Positions 23,731 through 36,469 are shown, numbered from the stretch's first letter. The stretch is 64,000 nucleotides of DNA from Isoetes taiwanensis (GCA_021234155.1 JAJEKV010000592.1:1-64000), one strand, 5' to 3'. Made by a program: numbers and translations. The notes: a model not told the origin generated them from the letters alone.

Positions 23731-24087
23731 CCATCCGGACGATTAGTCCGATGCAATATTTGACCTAATAGTCCGACACAAAATGGCGATATATCTCGAC
23801 GTTATATCCGATGCATTTTTTTACGATTATTCCGACGATATTCCGACGCAAATTCTCATGCTTTTTCCGACAATACATATTTGACGATATTCCGGCATTA
23901 ATGTGACGCTTAAACCGGAAGGCTTCCCCGGCGATTTATGTGATTTTATATAACCGGCGTGAGTATCGTCGGGAAAAGCATCAAAATAGTAATCGTCAAG
24001 ACGTTTCCGTCGACTTTCAGTCGTCGGGCAAAAATCTCTAGACAAATCGACGATTTTTCCGACAAAAATGCTCATTCTCTTGTAGTG
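23731..24087 (-). mobile_element. CACTA (En/Spm) transposon terminus with subterminal repeats
   Basis: The plus strand ends ...TCTCTTGTAGTG at 24087, the reverse complement of CACTACAAGAGA. This is the hallmark terminal repeat of plant CACTA elements. The 350 bp inside are packed with short TCCGAC(G)/CGTCGG motifs in both orientations, such as ATTCCGACGATATTCCGACG near 23830, AATCGTC near 23992 and CGACGATTTTTCCGAC near 24050. These are the expected subterminal binding-site repeats. The other CACTA end was not found upstream, so this may be one end of a truncated or diverged element. The next three bases are GAT; a 3 bp duplication cannot be tested. Confidence 0.75.
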
Positions 24088-24179
24088 GATCTAACCGAAT
24101 TTGAAGTTATTTTTCACGAATATAAACAACACGATACATTCCCAAAGTTGAGCACACAAACAATATTCCGTAGTGGTGC

Positions 24180-24695
24180 TTTGCTTAAGAAATAGCCTAA
24201 AAAACCATACTTCCTTAAGAAATAGTGCGTAAAACTCGCCACTTCGAGAAAAACCACACGTAAAAAACAACCATTTAAAAAAACTACACCTACTTAAAAA
24301 CCACACCTCAAAAACCATACTTATTTTAAAAAAAATAGCTAAAAAAAACTATACCTAGCTATATAAACCACACCAAATAGTTAAAAATAGCTTCTTAAAC
24401 ACTACACCTAGTTATAAACTACACCACTCGTAAAACCATACTTCATTAAAAAAACATCCGATTTAAAAAAACTACACCCGCTTTTATAAACCACACTTCA
24501 AAAACCATACTTCTTTAAAAAACAGCTATTTAAAACTACACCCACTTATAAACGACACCTCAAAAACAACACCTCAATTAAAGAAAATCATACCACTTCA
24601 GAAAACCATACTTCCTTAAAAAACAACCACTTAAAAACTATACCTCCTTATAAACCACACTTCAAAAAACTATACTTCCATAAAAAACGACTTGT
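24180..24695 (-). repeat. Tandem array B: units of about 65 bp with AAAACCATACTTCCTTAAAAAA and AAACCACAC motifs
   Basis: Units repeat the order AAAACCATACTT(CC)TTAAAAAA, ACTACACC, then ATAAACCACAC(T/C)TC. Clear starts are near 24203, 24308, 24432, 24499 and 24603. The minus strand shows GTGTGGTTT and GGTGTAGTTTTT, the same flavour as array A at 15960-16860, which reads this way on the plus strand. Confidence 0.75.
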
Positions 24696-25646
24696 TTCTC
24701 TTATAGGCATAGCATGTTCCTCTTGTGGGAACCCAAAGTATATAGCTTACAGTTTCAACATCATGATTGCATGCAGTGCATGCCCCTAAAAAAGAAATTA
24801 TAGTAGAAATTCCAAAGCCACTCATTGGATTGGAACATAAGTGTACCATCATTTTCTCTACCAATCACGTATATATCATGCATGAGCTAATGTACTTGTA
24901 CACAACAAAAGGGTCTTCTCTATTTCTTAGTTAAAACTCGAATAGAGCCAATGCACAAAAATTATCACCAATGACATTAGAACCATACCTCTTCTAGCAT
25001 TGATAAATGCAAGCTCTTGGCTTATTAAGTATGTGCTTTCCTATTCAAAGCCCAAATAATGTCACTATGTTCCTTTTCAAAAGACCAAGTAAGGATTCTT
25101 TTAATGCTTTGCCTTTACAACTAGTCTTGGGGACGCAAGATATACTTGTGCACTTATCTCCAAGACTATTTCACACTTAGGCAAGATATAAAATAAAACT
25201 AGTCTTGAGGATGCCCTTACGGATGGGTCTTTGAGTGTTTTAAGGAAAAATTGTAGAATCAGAGTCCGCCTTGATTTTTCAGGCGGCCCAATCCATTTGC
25301 AGCCTGCTAGTATAAAACCCAAAGTGTCATCCACTCATTGCTAATTCATGGAATTCAATAATCATGGCCTCTTTCAACATTCTGCAACCAAAAGCACAGA
25401 GTTAGAGTAATCAAAGGAAGTAGATAAATCCAAGAATCAAAACTAATTTTCTTGAGATACAAATGCAAGCTTTGCTTTAAAGAACATGGTAGATGCAGCT
25501 TCAAAGCCGGAGAAAGTGTAAAAACTTGTGGCAAATAGAAATCCAAACCTTGTATAAGTGGAACGTTCAGGATAGACACGCCAAAACAGAGCTATTGCCT
25601 GCAACGTTACAAAGGCAATTCATTTTCTAATCGATGGATTTATTCA
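24696..25646. other. Unassigned
   Basis: Several minus-strand open stretches exist (25101-25334, 25355-25579), but no domain or splice-consistent gene is recognised. Confidence 0.3.
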
Positions 25647-25700
25647 TCCTTTCATTACTACTAGTAATGTGTGCCCGGCGTTGCCGGGCTTTGTCAGCAA
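25647..25700 (+). mobile_element. Helitron-like 5' terminus (TC start plus GC-rich hairpin)
   Basis: The sequence starts TC after an A (25646), then ATTACTACTAGTAATG and a perfect hairpin GCCCGGCGTTGCCGGGC at 25673-25689. Many plant Helitron 5' ends have this look: TC, a TACTA-rich stretch, then a GCCCG..GCGTTGC hairpin. A related start, TACTAGTAATGAAGCCCG, recurs at 31121. No CTRR 3' end with a hairpin and no Rep/helicase was found, so this is a hypothesis. Confidence 0.3.
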
Positions 25701-28700
25701 TATATGAGGCAGGGGATGTTGTGTTAGTGTCATTTTTGTGAAACGGCAAAAGAATCATCAAATACCATAAATGCAAATGAAATTGTGCATAGGAATCTAA
25801 AGTCATTTAGCGTAGAATGCATGACAAATTGTATGGTTGAAAGAATAATGCATTGTAGTAGTAGACGTATATTTGTATTGTGTATGCATGGTTATAGTTG
25901 TGATGTATGAAGGAAGAAGATGAACACAACAATGAGTGGTCTTTAGGAACAATTCAAGGAACGAATCTTACGAATTGGACAAAATAAGCAATGTGCCTTA
26001 AAGGGGAAGTGCAATGTGATGTAGTAGCATGTAGTAGCTGTTAAGAATGGTAGGCATTTTGTAGGATGCTATCCCCGTAATGTATGCGTAGCTAAAAGTT
26101 AAGGAATAAGCATGAGGTTTAGAAAGGCCATATATAAAGGACGGTCTCTAATTTATCTTTTGAATTTGGTTTTTTTCACGATTCCAGGTCAATTTCTGCT
26201 ATTATTCTAGCTAATGGAAACAATATTCGGTCCACAGCTGCTTCAAGCACACATAACCAAGCTTTGCATCAAAACTCATAGGTTGTGCCAGTTCGCTTTG
26301 TATATAAATATTCAGCGTTTGTATGTAAATGCATTAGATACTACAGAAATTAATGATCACTGCCCTGCTTCAAGTGTACAAAACCAAGCTTTGCCTCGAA
26401 GCTCATAGGTTGGTGCACATAGTTCAACGTTTCTATGTAAATCCATAAGATACTACACAGAGATGTCTATTTCGATGTCTATGTACATTTATGTGTGCAT
26501 GTTCAAGCATATAGTTACTAAAGAATCGCATCCCTTTTACTTAGGGATTACTCCTAACATGGATGTATCCTAGGCTTTTAGAGGCAATTATGGTTTTAAG
26601 GCAGTGCTAAATGCAAATTTGAGAAACCTTTCATGTATTATTTAACCTGCAATTCTATCTTCAATCTGTTGCACGCGATCTACATTTTCTTTAAGTTGTT
26701 TAATGCAAGGTATTCACTGTGAGCTCAATTCTAGACTCGCCAGTAATAAACTTAAGAGGTAGCATAGTTAATATTCAACCAATCACACCATGAGCTAGAT
26801 ATGCTCAGCAGTTTAAATACATGGATCAACACTTGGGAATTTATGGAAGTGTCAAATGTGACTGCCAAATCAGCGCGATGAAGTCGATGTGCAGGCGTCC
26901 GTCTGGATTCTTAAGAAAGTATCTGTAGAATTACTTAAACATGTGCATCAGAAAAAGAAAGTAACTCCTGTAACAAATTGATTACTTTTGAGCATATGAG
27001 ATATTCTAGTCAAATCTTTCATTTCTGCTCTGAAAATTATAGTGCAGTAATTGTTATCTGAAACTCATTATGCTATTATGCTAGCTAAGGCAAACCATCC
27101 TCTACAGTCTGCTTGCTTCACAGCTTATCATGTCTTAGATATTAATGATCAATGCCCTGCTTTAAGCGTGCAGAACCAAGCTTTGCCTTGAAACTCATAG
27201 GTTGATGCACACACATCTTATCATGTCTTAGATATTAATGATCGCTGCCCTGCTTCATAATAAAATAGAAGATATGGAATAATGTAGCATGGTCTGGCTT
27301 TCTTTGAAGGCAAGTATAAGGTATTGCAGCTATGAACATTTTGAAATAATGCCTTGAAGCCACAGAAGAATGTCGTTAGAAGTGCAATATGACGTAGATC
27401 TTACTGCTGAAATCCTAAATCCTCACACTGAATAAATCGTGCCAAGGAATCATGTAGAGGCCATAATGTTCTACTAAGTCAAGGGATCTAAATTCAAAAA
27501 TTATAAAAGTCAACATATTTAGCTGGTAAGATCTGATTTGAATAGGAACTTCAAGCATGATGATTGTTGTATGTATGAAATTTGAATTTTTTGGAGTCAC
27601 TACATCGAGGAATTGCATGGCATCTGAGGTTAGGACATGGACCACAAAAAGGCCCACCAAAAATAATAACCTTAAATGAAGAGTTCTTTAATGTGCACTG
27701 TAATGAATTGCTTGCACAAAATGATGGCTAACATTAGGATAATAGAGGAAGCACAAAATAACTGGTTGATACAGTCTAGAATATCCAGAATGTGCCAGCT
27801 TAGCTTTTTGTCTAGAAATACCTAGCATGCTATATTTTCCTATCATTTTCAATTAGCAGCTCCTTTTGGATCATTTTTGAGGCAAGGAGGCCAAGTTTTG
27901 GAGTTGAAAAGATGCTCTTTAAGAGATGCTCACCTATGCAAGTTATGAGTAGGTGTCGCTCTTCCGCAGCTTGTGTTCTTTATCAACCAAGTTGCTTTGA
28001 TTCGTTGTAAAGCACTTTCAAGCTCCTTGCAAGCTACCCTGCATGCATGCATGAGAAAATATGGAGGAAAGTGTTTGAGAAATAATAGACTTCATTTGAA
28101 GAAATAATAGACTTCATTTGAATAACATAGGACCACAACAGTACAATTCAAAATCATCTTCATAATCAAGCTCATCACGGAAAACACAAAATCATCTTTA
28201 CAATCAAGCTCATTACAGAAAGCACAGAGGGTATTTACAACGCATACAAAAGCTATTCACAATTGTTGTCTAGCATACAACTTTCAACACTGGAGCAATA
28301 ACAAACAGGATGGAAAGCAAACCTCCAGTTGTATTCGTACCACCAACATGCCAATGTCTCGTTCTTATAGCCCCTAATTTGCATGCAGGTGAGGGAAGAC
28401 CGATCTGATAAAAAAAAAAAACCGTCCTTAGAAATCCCATGCATTGAATGCAAGAGAAAAAATATTCCTGTATAAGCCACAAAAAACTACACTACTTAGC
28501 ATGATTTATTGACAGAAGGGTGAACAGTCTTACTTGGAGGTTTGTTAACCTCAAATACTCATGGATTCTTTCCATGATACTTATGGCTATAGATGTGTTC
28601 ATTGTCCTGCATTGAATGCAAAAAAGAAAAGATTCCTGTTTAAATCGCAAACCATTTGCAGAACATGCTACTCACAAATAATTCATATATGTTGCATTAT

Positions 28701-29823
28701 AAAACCAGCATAGTTCACCAACTTATTATGGTACTGAAGACCCTGCTTTTCCATGATGTGGAAAAGTGGCCATGCAATTTACTTTTATAGCGCCAAGAAA
28801 AACCAAGTACACAGTAAAGACAGTTCCCAAAATGCTACAACCTTGCAAGTTGCCCTCCATTATTCCACATATCAAGTGCAGCAACTGCACATCAAAGGAC
28901 AGACCCTCATATGCTCATGAACACACAAACATAACTCTGGCAAAGTTGAATGGATGTCTGAATTGGCCAGATCTATATTGAAGGCACTAAACATCCTCTC
29001 TGCAAAAAACTGCCCATTGAGTCAAATGGAAAAAATATAAATGGAGAATCTCCTTTTGATGTGGATTTGGCAAGCTGCACACTTGTCTAAACCACTCCTG
29101 GACCCAGAAACCATTCGAAAGTATGTTGAATACCTTATGAATCATCTATGACATCAACCATAGTACTCTAAACAACTGAAAAACATGGGAAAGGGAAATG
29201 ACAACAAACGCCTTGAATGATCTGAAATGACAATAACAATGTTAAAACACTTACTATATGGCCATTTGGATAATGCATGATACATGGAATTTATAGACGA
29301 CACTCCGTTTCTTAATTCCTCCACCTAAGACTGCAATAAGGATCTAATACTCCATCATACAAACAAAAGAATGCAGTACCTGACATAAAAAACATTTTAA
29401 TTAGTTACAAACATCATAATTGCTCAAACCACGTTGCACGTGGTATACTTCAAAGACAAACAATAGACAGATAAAACATGTAGCAAGGGCAAAGTAGTCT
29501 ACAGAAAAGCGACCGCTACATTGTTCGAAACAATAATCCCAAACTATTCATGTCCTATATGAAGTATTTAGCATAGAAGATTTTGCTTCGGAGTATTTCA
29601 TTAAGAAAGCAATCTAAATTACATACAATATAGAAAAGAACTATTGCAAGGACATTGCCAAACTGCTTATCGACAAAAATAAACCCAGATTCAGATGCAT
29701 TATAGTAGCATCTAAGTATGTTAAAAGGTAGAATAGGTTGAACAAAACTGCTACAAACCTGTAAATGTGAGCATGCGATCTTGAAAAAAGGCACAAATCA
29801 AAGTTGCATGCCTTTTCTTACAC
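25701..29823. other. Unassigned interior with local duplications; exon-like pieces on the minus strand
   Basis: Besides the repeat family at 26237-27256, a block of about 45 bp (CATTGAATGCAA...ATTCCTGT) occurs at about 28441 and 28611. On the minus strand the 28611 copy reads as a splice acceptor (CATTCAATGCAG) followed by DNEHIYSHKYHGKNP. This exon-like text is not assignable to a family. No other gene is supported. Confidence 0.35.
26237..27256 (+). repeat. Interspersed repeat CTGCTTCAAGC..AACCAAGCTTTGC..ACTCATAGGTTG, four copies
   Basis: Copies lie at 26237-26288, 26350-26420 and 27142-27212, with a partial one at about 27230-27256. The last three also share TTAATGATCACTGCCCTGC upstream. 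The first two share a TATGTAAAT.CAT.AGATACTACA block. These look like local segmental duplications. Confidence 0.75.
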
Positions 29824-30440
29824 TCAGGTTGTGCTAATGTTTGATTGGACCAGGACTTCTTTGCAAAACCGGCTCCAGAAAGTAATCAAGTTAGCCAAAG
29901 AATCCTTCCATCTATCAATCTCCTCTGTGCAAAAGTGGGTCGTCTCTGCTGAGGAAAAGAACATGCGGCTTAAATCGACCTGACAACTCCATGTCCACGG
30001 CCATGCAAACAAAACAAACTGCAAAAATATCCAATGACCTAATACTTGAGAAAAATATGCAATTCAAATTATAGAATAAAAACGAAGCAGCCGGATCAAC
30101 AGATTTCGTCTTAACCCTAGCCATATGCAAAACCAATGTAGAGCCTGAAACAAAGACATTAAAAAGCTCCAAGTATCTAGGCACTGACGAAATCTAATGC
30201 CAAAGCTAAGGTTCCGGCATGCTGCAACAAAATCACGGCGGAATTGTACAGATATAGTAAGAACAGAACTACCTTTTTTTGTCCTCCACACGTCTCCTAT
30301 GCCTCCATCCTCAAAATTTGGTTCAAAATGCATCTCCAAAAACTCAAAACCACAGACCATGCGAGAAAACCTTTTCCATTTTGTAACGTCGGAATAATTG
30401 CCGGCCGCCAAAACCCATAAAACCTTGGGAAAATTAATTA
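29824..30440 (-). pseudogene. Spliced gene fragment of unknown family, three exon-like blocks
   Basis: Block 1 ends at 30273. It reads VLAAGNYSDVTKWKRFSRM and then FEFLEMHFEPNFEDGGIGD, and is open upstream with no ATG, so it is an internal exon or a fragment. A GT at 30272-30271 and a CAG at 30186-30184 delimit an 89 bp, T-rich intron. The next block starts at 30183 in phase (VPRYLELFNVFVSGSTLVLHMAR). A second intron, from the GT after AGG to TTTTTGCAG (about 97 bp), leads into block 3, beginning FVLFAWPWTW, with DLSRMFF and EEIDRWKDSLANLI; its stop is at 29824-29826. All junctions keep frame. I recognise no family. The position inside a Helitron-like interval would fit a captured gene piece. 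Confidence 0.35.
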
Positions 30441-30527
30441 AAAAAAATTCCGAAAAGGTTTTTCACCAAACCGGAAAAACCAAATTTAAAAGATAGATTC
30501 TTGTTTTGGATACTACTCTATGCTATA
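30421..30527 (+). repeat. Dispersed repeat R, copy 1
   Basis: About 105 bp alignable to 36288-36396 and in part to 61621-61700. Copies 1 and 2 share the exact end GATTCTTGTTTTGGATACTA followed by CTCTATGCTATA. Confidence 0.8.
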
Positions 30528-32360
30528 TAGATAATCCCATTATTGACAATCATAATGGCAAGTAATTGGCAGCATTTACATATTCAGCTCTTGGGCTACC
30601 TGTTTATATTACTACAATACTATTTTAGACTCTATGGGTGTTATTTCAGAGCCCTGGGATGTTATTTTAGTGTCTAAGTGTATTAGAACCCTGCGGTCAA
30701 TTTACATTCATGAGCCGAGTGCACTTTACAGAAATTCCTCATTGTTTTCCTTTTGAAAATTCCTAAAGGGAATTCCATGAACAACAAAGATAAAATCAAA
30801 TAAATTCAAAATCTGTCGATCTTAAAAACATGTGCAACCAAACTCATAAACCTGTTTCCTCAAAGCATTTCACATTAGATCCTCTTGTTCCTTTAAACCA
30901 CAGATGCACGATCTTATTGCTTGTGGTTCAAATACTTGCCATAATAACTTGTGTTATTTATCCGTAAGAAATCCTGCGAAGGAATTTTCTCTTAAAGATG
31001 TCCGCCATCTAGGGGGTGCAAGGTTACATGTTAAAGAATTATTTATATCAATCCTATGGCCACAAGGTTTTATCGACATGACATTTTCTTTCGACACAAA
31101 AAACTATGCAATTAAATAATTACTAGTAATGAAGCCCGTAAACTTGGCTACAACATGTTATGCAGAGCATGGTTTGTAAATACCATAGAAAGTGTATGTA
31201 TATATTTGTTATTCCCACATGGAAATATCATTAGGTTTATTCAATGCAACGTGGCAATATGGGCATAGGGTAAATGTACATGAGTCATAAGATGTGGTTG
31301 AGCTTGGTTAGTTAAGATTGCATTAGCTATACTGCCGCACCATAACTAAACGATAGTTGCCTTCCTTGTTTTATAAGTAGACATGAATGGTTTGATACGG
31401 ATGGGCCATAGAGGGAAAAATGGTTGTGTGCTTATTGTGAAAAGTGTCATAAATTGGATCATTTGTTTTGTATGTAGTACCTCGGACTTACCTTCATTCC
31501 ATATAAATGTAATTTCATCATTCGTGACAAAGCATCGGTAGTTGTTATGCATACTATTTGATTAGTTGTTATGGATACTATTTATATAAAGCATGTAAAC
31601 AGTGGCGAATACCGATTGAAGCTTATTAAGTTTATATAATTGTTTTGGTATTATTGAGAAAGAATGATCTCAAACATGAGAGAGGAAAACAGAAAAGTAG
31701 AAAAAAAGGCAAAGGATGAAGCACACCATATAGCAATTTTAAAGCTAATTTCCTTTCGTGTGTTTCTTGCATGAAAAAAAAAAAGATACAGAGATGCAAC
31801 GATATCAAAAGAACGTTCAAGATCGGAATCATGTAATTAAGGGTATTGTTTCCCATGTCATCATCATGCCAAAATCATGGCCTTCCATCTTTGCAAATTT
31901 AACTACTCTTAAATTATGTGAAAAAGACAAAAGCATCAAAGATATCTTACGTAATATCAAATAAATATTCATCTAGAAGTTGCAAATTTGCTTGAAAGGC
32001 ATGAACCAATGAAGCAATGGCAAGATATCTATTTCAACGGCCATTTCTTACAATCAGAATTTTTAAAACCTTACCAAGCTAAGAGATTTGATAAGCATGT
32101 CACTACCAACTATAAGTTTGTAGAAGATAGTTGTCTCAAATGGAAAAGAGCATCCCGTATTTTTCTCTTGTGATTATTGCAATGAGATGAAATTGGCAAA
32201 GGAACCAGAGATGGAGGCAGTGTAGGAGGTGGGAGAACATTTGCGATCTTGCCCCATGAGGGGAAGCAATGGTGCAAGTGGTTATGCAAACAGCCCGATT
32301 ATATTCTATATATATTACATTAAGAGAATGTTCTAAAGGTTTACGTAACATGCAAAATAG
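30528..32360. other. Unassigned; second TACTAGTAATG..GCCCG start at 31121
   Basis: TACTAGTAATGAAGCCCG at 31121-31138 resembles the Helitron-like start at 25657 but lacks the GC hairpin. No gene is recognised. Confidence 0.35.
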
Positions 32361-32712
32361 CTGCGGGAGAAGCAGGTTCCGGAGACCCATATTCAAAATC
32401 ACTTAAAAGATCCTCGACTAAATTTGATGTACAACATTATACGCATTAAGGTACGATGGTTCATATCCATGTCATTGCTATATTACCACAATTACGATAA
32501 GTTTTGAAGACATTCATTTGTCATACCAGATTGTATTACTTTAATCGGATATTGTATTACTTTAATGTTGACATGGAAAATAGGTTGCAAGGGCAAAAGC
32601 GGGGTTCGAGACCGATATTCAAAATCACTTAAAAGATCCTCAACCAAATTTGGTGTACAACATTATAAACGTTAGGTAAAATAGTTCATATCGATGACAT
32701 TTGCTATACCAT
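32361..32712 (+). repeat. Direct repeat, two copies of about 115 bp
   Basis: 32361-32475 and 32595-32712 share ATATTCAAAATCACTTAAAA GATCCTC, then AAATTTG.TGTACAACATTATA and a GTTCATATC.ATG..ATTGCTATA end. They are about 235 bp apart, with TTGTATTACTTTAA also doubled between them (about 32530 and 32550). Confidence 0.85.
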
Positions 32713-35700
32713 CGAACATAAAACAAAGTCGCAAATAGCTAATATAGTTTACATGTCTCATGCTTGTGTTATCTTTGTGCTCTTCTGTTTCATGACAATA
32801 AAGCGGCTCGCAAATTAAGAGATCACCATTACGATTTGGCTTTGGTAGGATCCTTGCATAGGCCTCGTATAATATACGGGGCTTGGGTTCATTTGGTTGC
32901 GGTCGTAACAAATTTGAACTTTGGAAGTCCGGACCACTATATAGTGGATTTCATTTTGCAAATTCTCATCTTCACAATTTTCATGGTCATGAGAAATTGA
33001 AAGAGACCTTAAAAAGGGGCCAAACCCTTGAAATGCTTTCAAATTAGGCCTACGCTTTGTTCCCGACCAAGCCAAAATTCTTTGAATCCGCACATTTCTC
33101 GGTGCCCCAAGGTATGTATGGCTTTAGCCATCCTCAACTTTGTCAATACCCCAAATGCTGCGTTGAATTACGGCACCACGTAGATAATAGCATCGATATT
33201 GATGCCCTCTAGAAAAATCGAGTTTTGTGTGTTATCAATATACCTATCGAGTCCACTTTCCAAGCAAGCTTCATTGCCTCAAATGTGGCAATGTTTCGAT
33301 TCTTGTAAAATTGCCAAGATAATAGAATTTTCCCTACTGAGGAGGAGTAAGGTTGCAGCTCATGTTAACTCGCTTTGTCCTCTTTTCATATAAGATTTCA
33401 AATTCAAAATAACAAAGCGTGACTAACTCCAAAATGTTAAGAGTGCTATGTACATTTTTCAACATAAGAACGAATCATATTTTCAATTTCTCCTAGAATA
33501 TCTTGTGGGGTGGCCCTCTAATAAAAGATAAAACAAAGAAAAAAGCAATGCAGCATTTAGAAATAGATGGGTATCAAATGAATTTATAAAAGTCTTGAGA
33601 ACAAAATCTCACCAAATGAAATGAGCAAATAGCAACTTCAATAGCACAATCATTTGATAGTTGAAACGATGTTGATAACAAAAGCTTCAAAATTTAACAT
33701 ACCATTGGGAGAATAGATAATGGGCTGTATAGGTCTTTGCACATATTTGCTTTGTTTTCTCTGTAATCTGTATGTTTCATCCTTTCCTTAGAAGCGGTGG
33801 AATTTACAAAATTCAAATTGTAGGTCAAAGTGTTCTCTGTTCGGGAAGCATGCAATGATATATGTTAAACAATGTCTCGTTGTGTCCATAAAAAGACAAA
33901 TTTATTGTTAAGGATAAATAACTCACAAATATATGTGAACCTCTTCCTACATAAATGGAGAAGCTTCGGCATAGTGAGGCGTCATCTATCTTGTGCAATT
34001 CGAGAATGAGTGGTCTTCTTGTTCTCAAGCAATATAGGAAGCTAATATCTATAACTAGGGGGAATGCACATCACTGAAATCTTGGCGAAAAGAAAAGCAT
34101 GTACCGCGGGGATTTTCAAACGCACATAAGCGTCAAGCGGTAGGATCTTTGCATCAATCGCCTTTTTTATGCCTCACGGAACCAATTCTAAAATTCCATC
34201 TTGTTCCATTGACTCTTTGATCCTATTTAAGCAAGCCTACATAGCACTTTCTCCAAAGACAAGATGCATTCACCTTGGTCTCAATCTTCTCTTGCATGGA
34301 AAACAAAAATGGTGACAAAGCGCCTATAAGCAAACAAATCTATGCCTAGAGATGACTAACTCTAATTAATAACTCTAAATTTCATTAATCGTGTGAAAGG
34401 CTAGAAAGTATATTTCTATAATGGAAGCCCTTATGGTAGAGCAAGAGTACCTTTGGTTTTTGAAGCCAAAAAGTTTAGAACATGAAAGTTAGGTCCAACC
34501 TCCAGATCTGAGATCAAAAAATGAAGTCGAGCTCCCATCTCTAAAATGAAAAAGTTAATAATGGCAAAATAAATACTTACAATTCAAAGGAATTATTCAA
34601 ATTTGAGTTACTTCCAAAGATTTTGTTTTAAAGAGCGTAATCCATGATATGCAATGTCGTTATCTTAGCTCTTATTTCCCTTTGTTTCAGGTCTCCATGT
34701 GTCACGGTTTTACTTTTGATGCTAGCAATGTTGGCGAGAATCTTGCAACAACACATTTATTTGGGGGAACAAAATGTAGATTACTAATAAGCGATGGGAC
34801 ATGATGTGCAATGGCTAAGAACTTTATTAGTCATGAACACGACATGATTTGTTATACAATGGCATTCCACTTTACGGCATCCCATCTGAAATCTCAATAG
34901 CTTAGGATTATTATAAAGGCATTAGATAAACTTAGACAATGTATTGATGTCATGTCAGTGCCATGCCCATAACATTCTCAACTTTGGAATTTTTAAAGTG
35001 GCGGCGCCACATTTAAAAAGTTAGCATCTTTTTGAGATCAGACCAAGCATGCAAAGAGCCATAGGAAAATTGGTTGGCGGCAAAGATCTTTTTTCACTTT
35101 GCAAAGGTAAGCACAACCTCAAATTGCAGGAGAACTTGATGGTTTTACGGCGGATGATCATTCAATTTAAAAAGATCCTTCAGTTTGCAAGGCGAAGGAA
35201 ATCTACCATAACCATCTACCATAACCATCGTATGTTTCTTAGCGTCCATCTCCACTGATCAAAGCGTTGTCCTTAAAACTTGCAATTGAACATGCAAGTC
35301 TTTCAATCTTAACCAACTAAAAGAAACAAATTATCTTCAATCTTATGCGATCCACTACTCTCTGAGAATGGTTCAATCGGCTCCGACTTATCCTTTCTAT
35401 TTCACCTAAATTAAATGGTTAAACGTGGACAACTTAAAAGAAAACAGCCCACTTCCATCTAGATGTTATTGAATTGGGCGAGAGAGATGTCGCAAGCTCC
35501 AAATCTGATCAAAAAATATCAAAAGCGACTTCAAAAGAGCTCGCAATTTTAAGGCATATATATCCCGGTCTACAAAAATGAATCTACAGCGTAATGCTTC
35601 TGATAAATTCAAAATTAGCATTGCAAATACTAACCTTCGACTGACATCATTTAGAAAGGGCTTGATGGCTAAACTTCGGGTTGATTAAGAATCTAACTTT

Positions 35701-36287
35701 CGATTTAATCTGATTTTATTCTAGCATATACTAACCTTGTTTTTCCTCTATACCAAGCATCACCCGTGACTCTCAACTCCCGAAGGGCAACTATAACCAT
35801 CAATATTTCATATCTATCAAGAAATCAACTTCACATAGCAAAGCGAATTTAGACCAATATAAAACTGCGGGGCTCGAAAAAGTAGGAAGCTCTACTGCAT
35901 AACCTTTGCAAATCACAACAGGATGGGTTAAAGGAAAATAGATGTCACATCCGCACCGGGCTTGTTTGCAAACAAATCAAAACTGTGCTCCATCTTCGGC
36001 AAAAATAATGCCATTTGGATGCGGTGCCTTTGCAAATTCCGGCTATTTAGGGTTCTTAGGCAAAGTCTTGACCAATCTATCCTTGCCAATGCAAACGAAA
36101 TTCTTTTCAAGAACATATCTTGTTGATGCCTGCGGGCTGCATGCATGCTGGTTTTGTGTGGCATCATCGCGGTACTAAGCCATTTCGATCAGATAAGGGA
36201 GGAAATACATGACCAAAATCATAGGTTCAACAAAATTTCTGACATTTGGCAAATCGAAAGTTTTTCCGGCCCAGGTAGAACCACTAA
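32713..36287. other. Unassigned
   Basis: Over 3.5 kb without a recognisable gene, mobile-element domain or strong repeat. All open stretches are below about 95 codons and have no motif. Confidence 0.3.
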
Positions 36288-36396
36288 AATCTTAGGAAAT
36301 GGACTTATAAAATTCCAAAAACATTTTTTAGCTAAACCTGAAAATCCCAAATTAACAAGATTGATTCTTGTTTTGGATACTACTCTATGCTATAGG
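36288..36396 (+). repeat. Dispersed repeat R, copy 2
   Basis: Shares its whole length with 30421-30527. With 61511-61700 it also shares upstream sequence including TGTGGCATCATCGCGG (here at about 36157). Confidence 0.8.
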
Positions 36397-36469
36397 ATGC
36401 CCCCTTAATTATTACCCTCTTGAAATGGTCCCACCTTTGAGTTGATGCCATCTAAGTTGGCCGGACTTG

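Noticed and set aside
25101-25334. Minus-strand 77-codon frame MDDTLGFILAGCKWIGPP...
   Set aside because: Protein-like at first sight, but no family, start context, splice partner or repeat support.
30064-30411. Reading 30064-30411 as one 115-codon intact protein with an initiation codon
   Set aside because: The first codon is TTG and the frame is open upstream; splicing at 30272 and 30184 gives a more gene-like reading.
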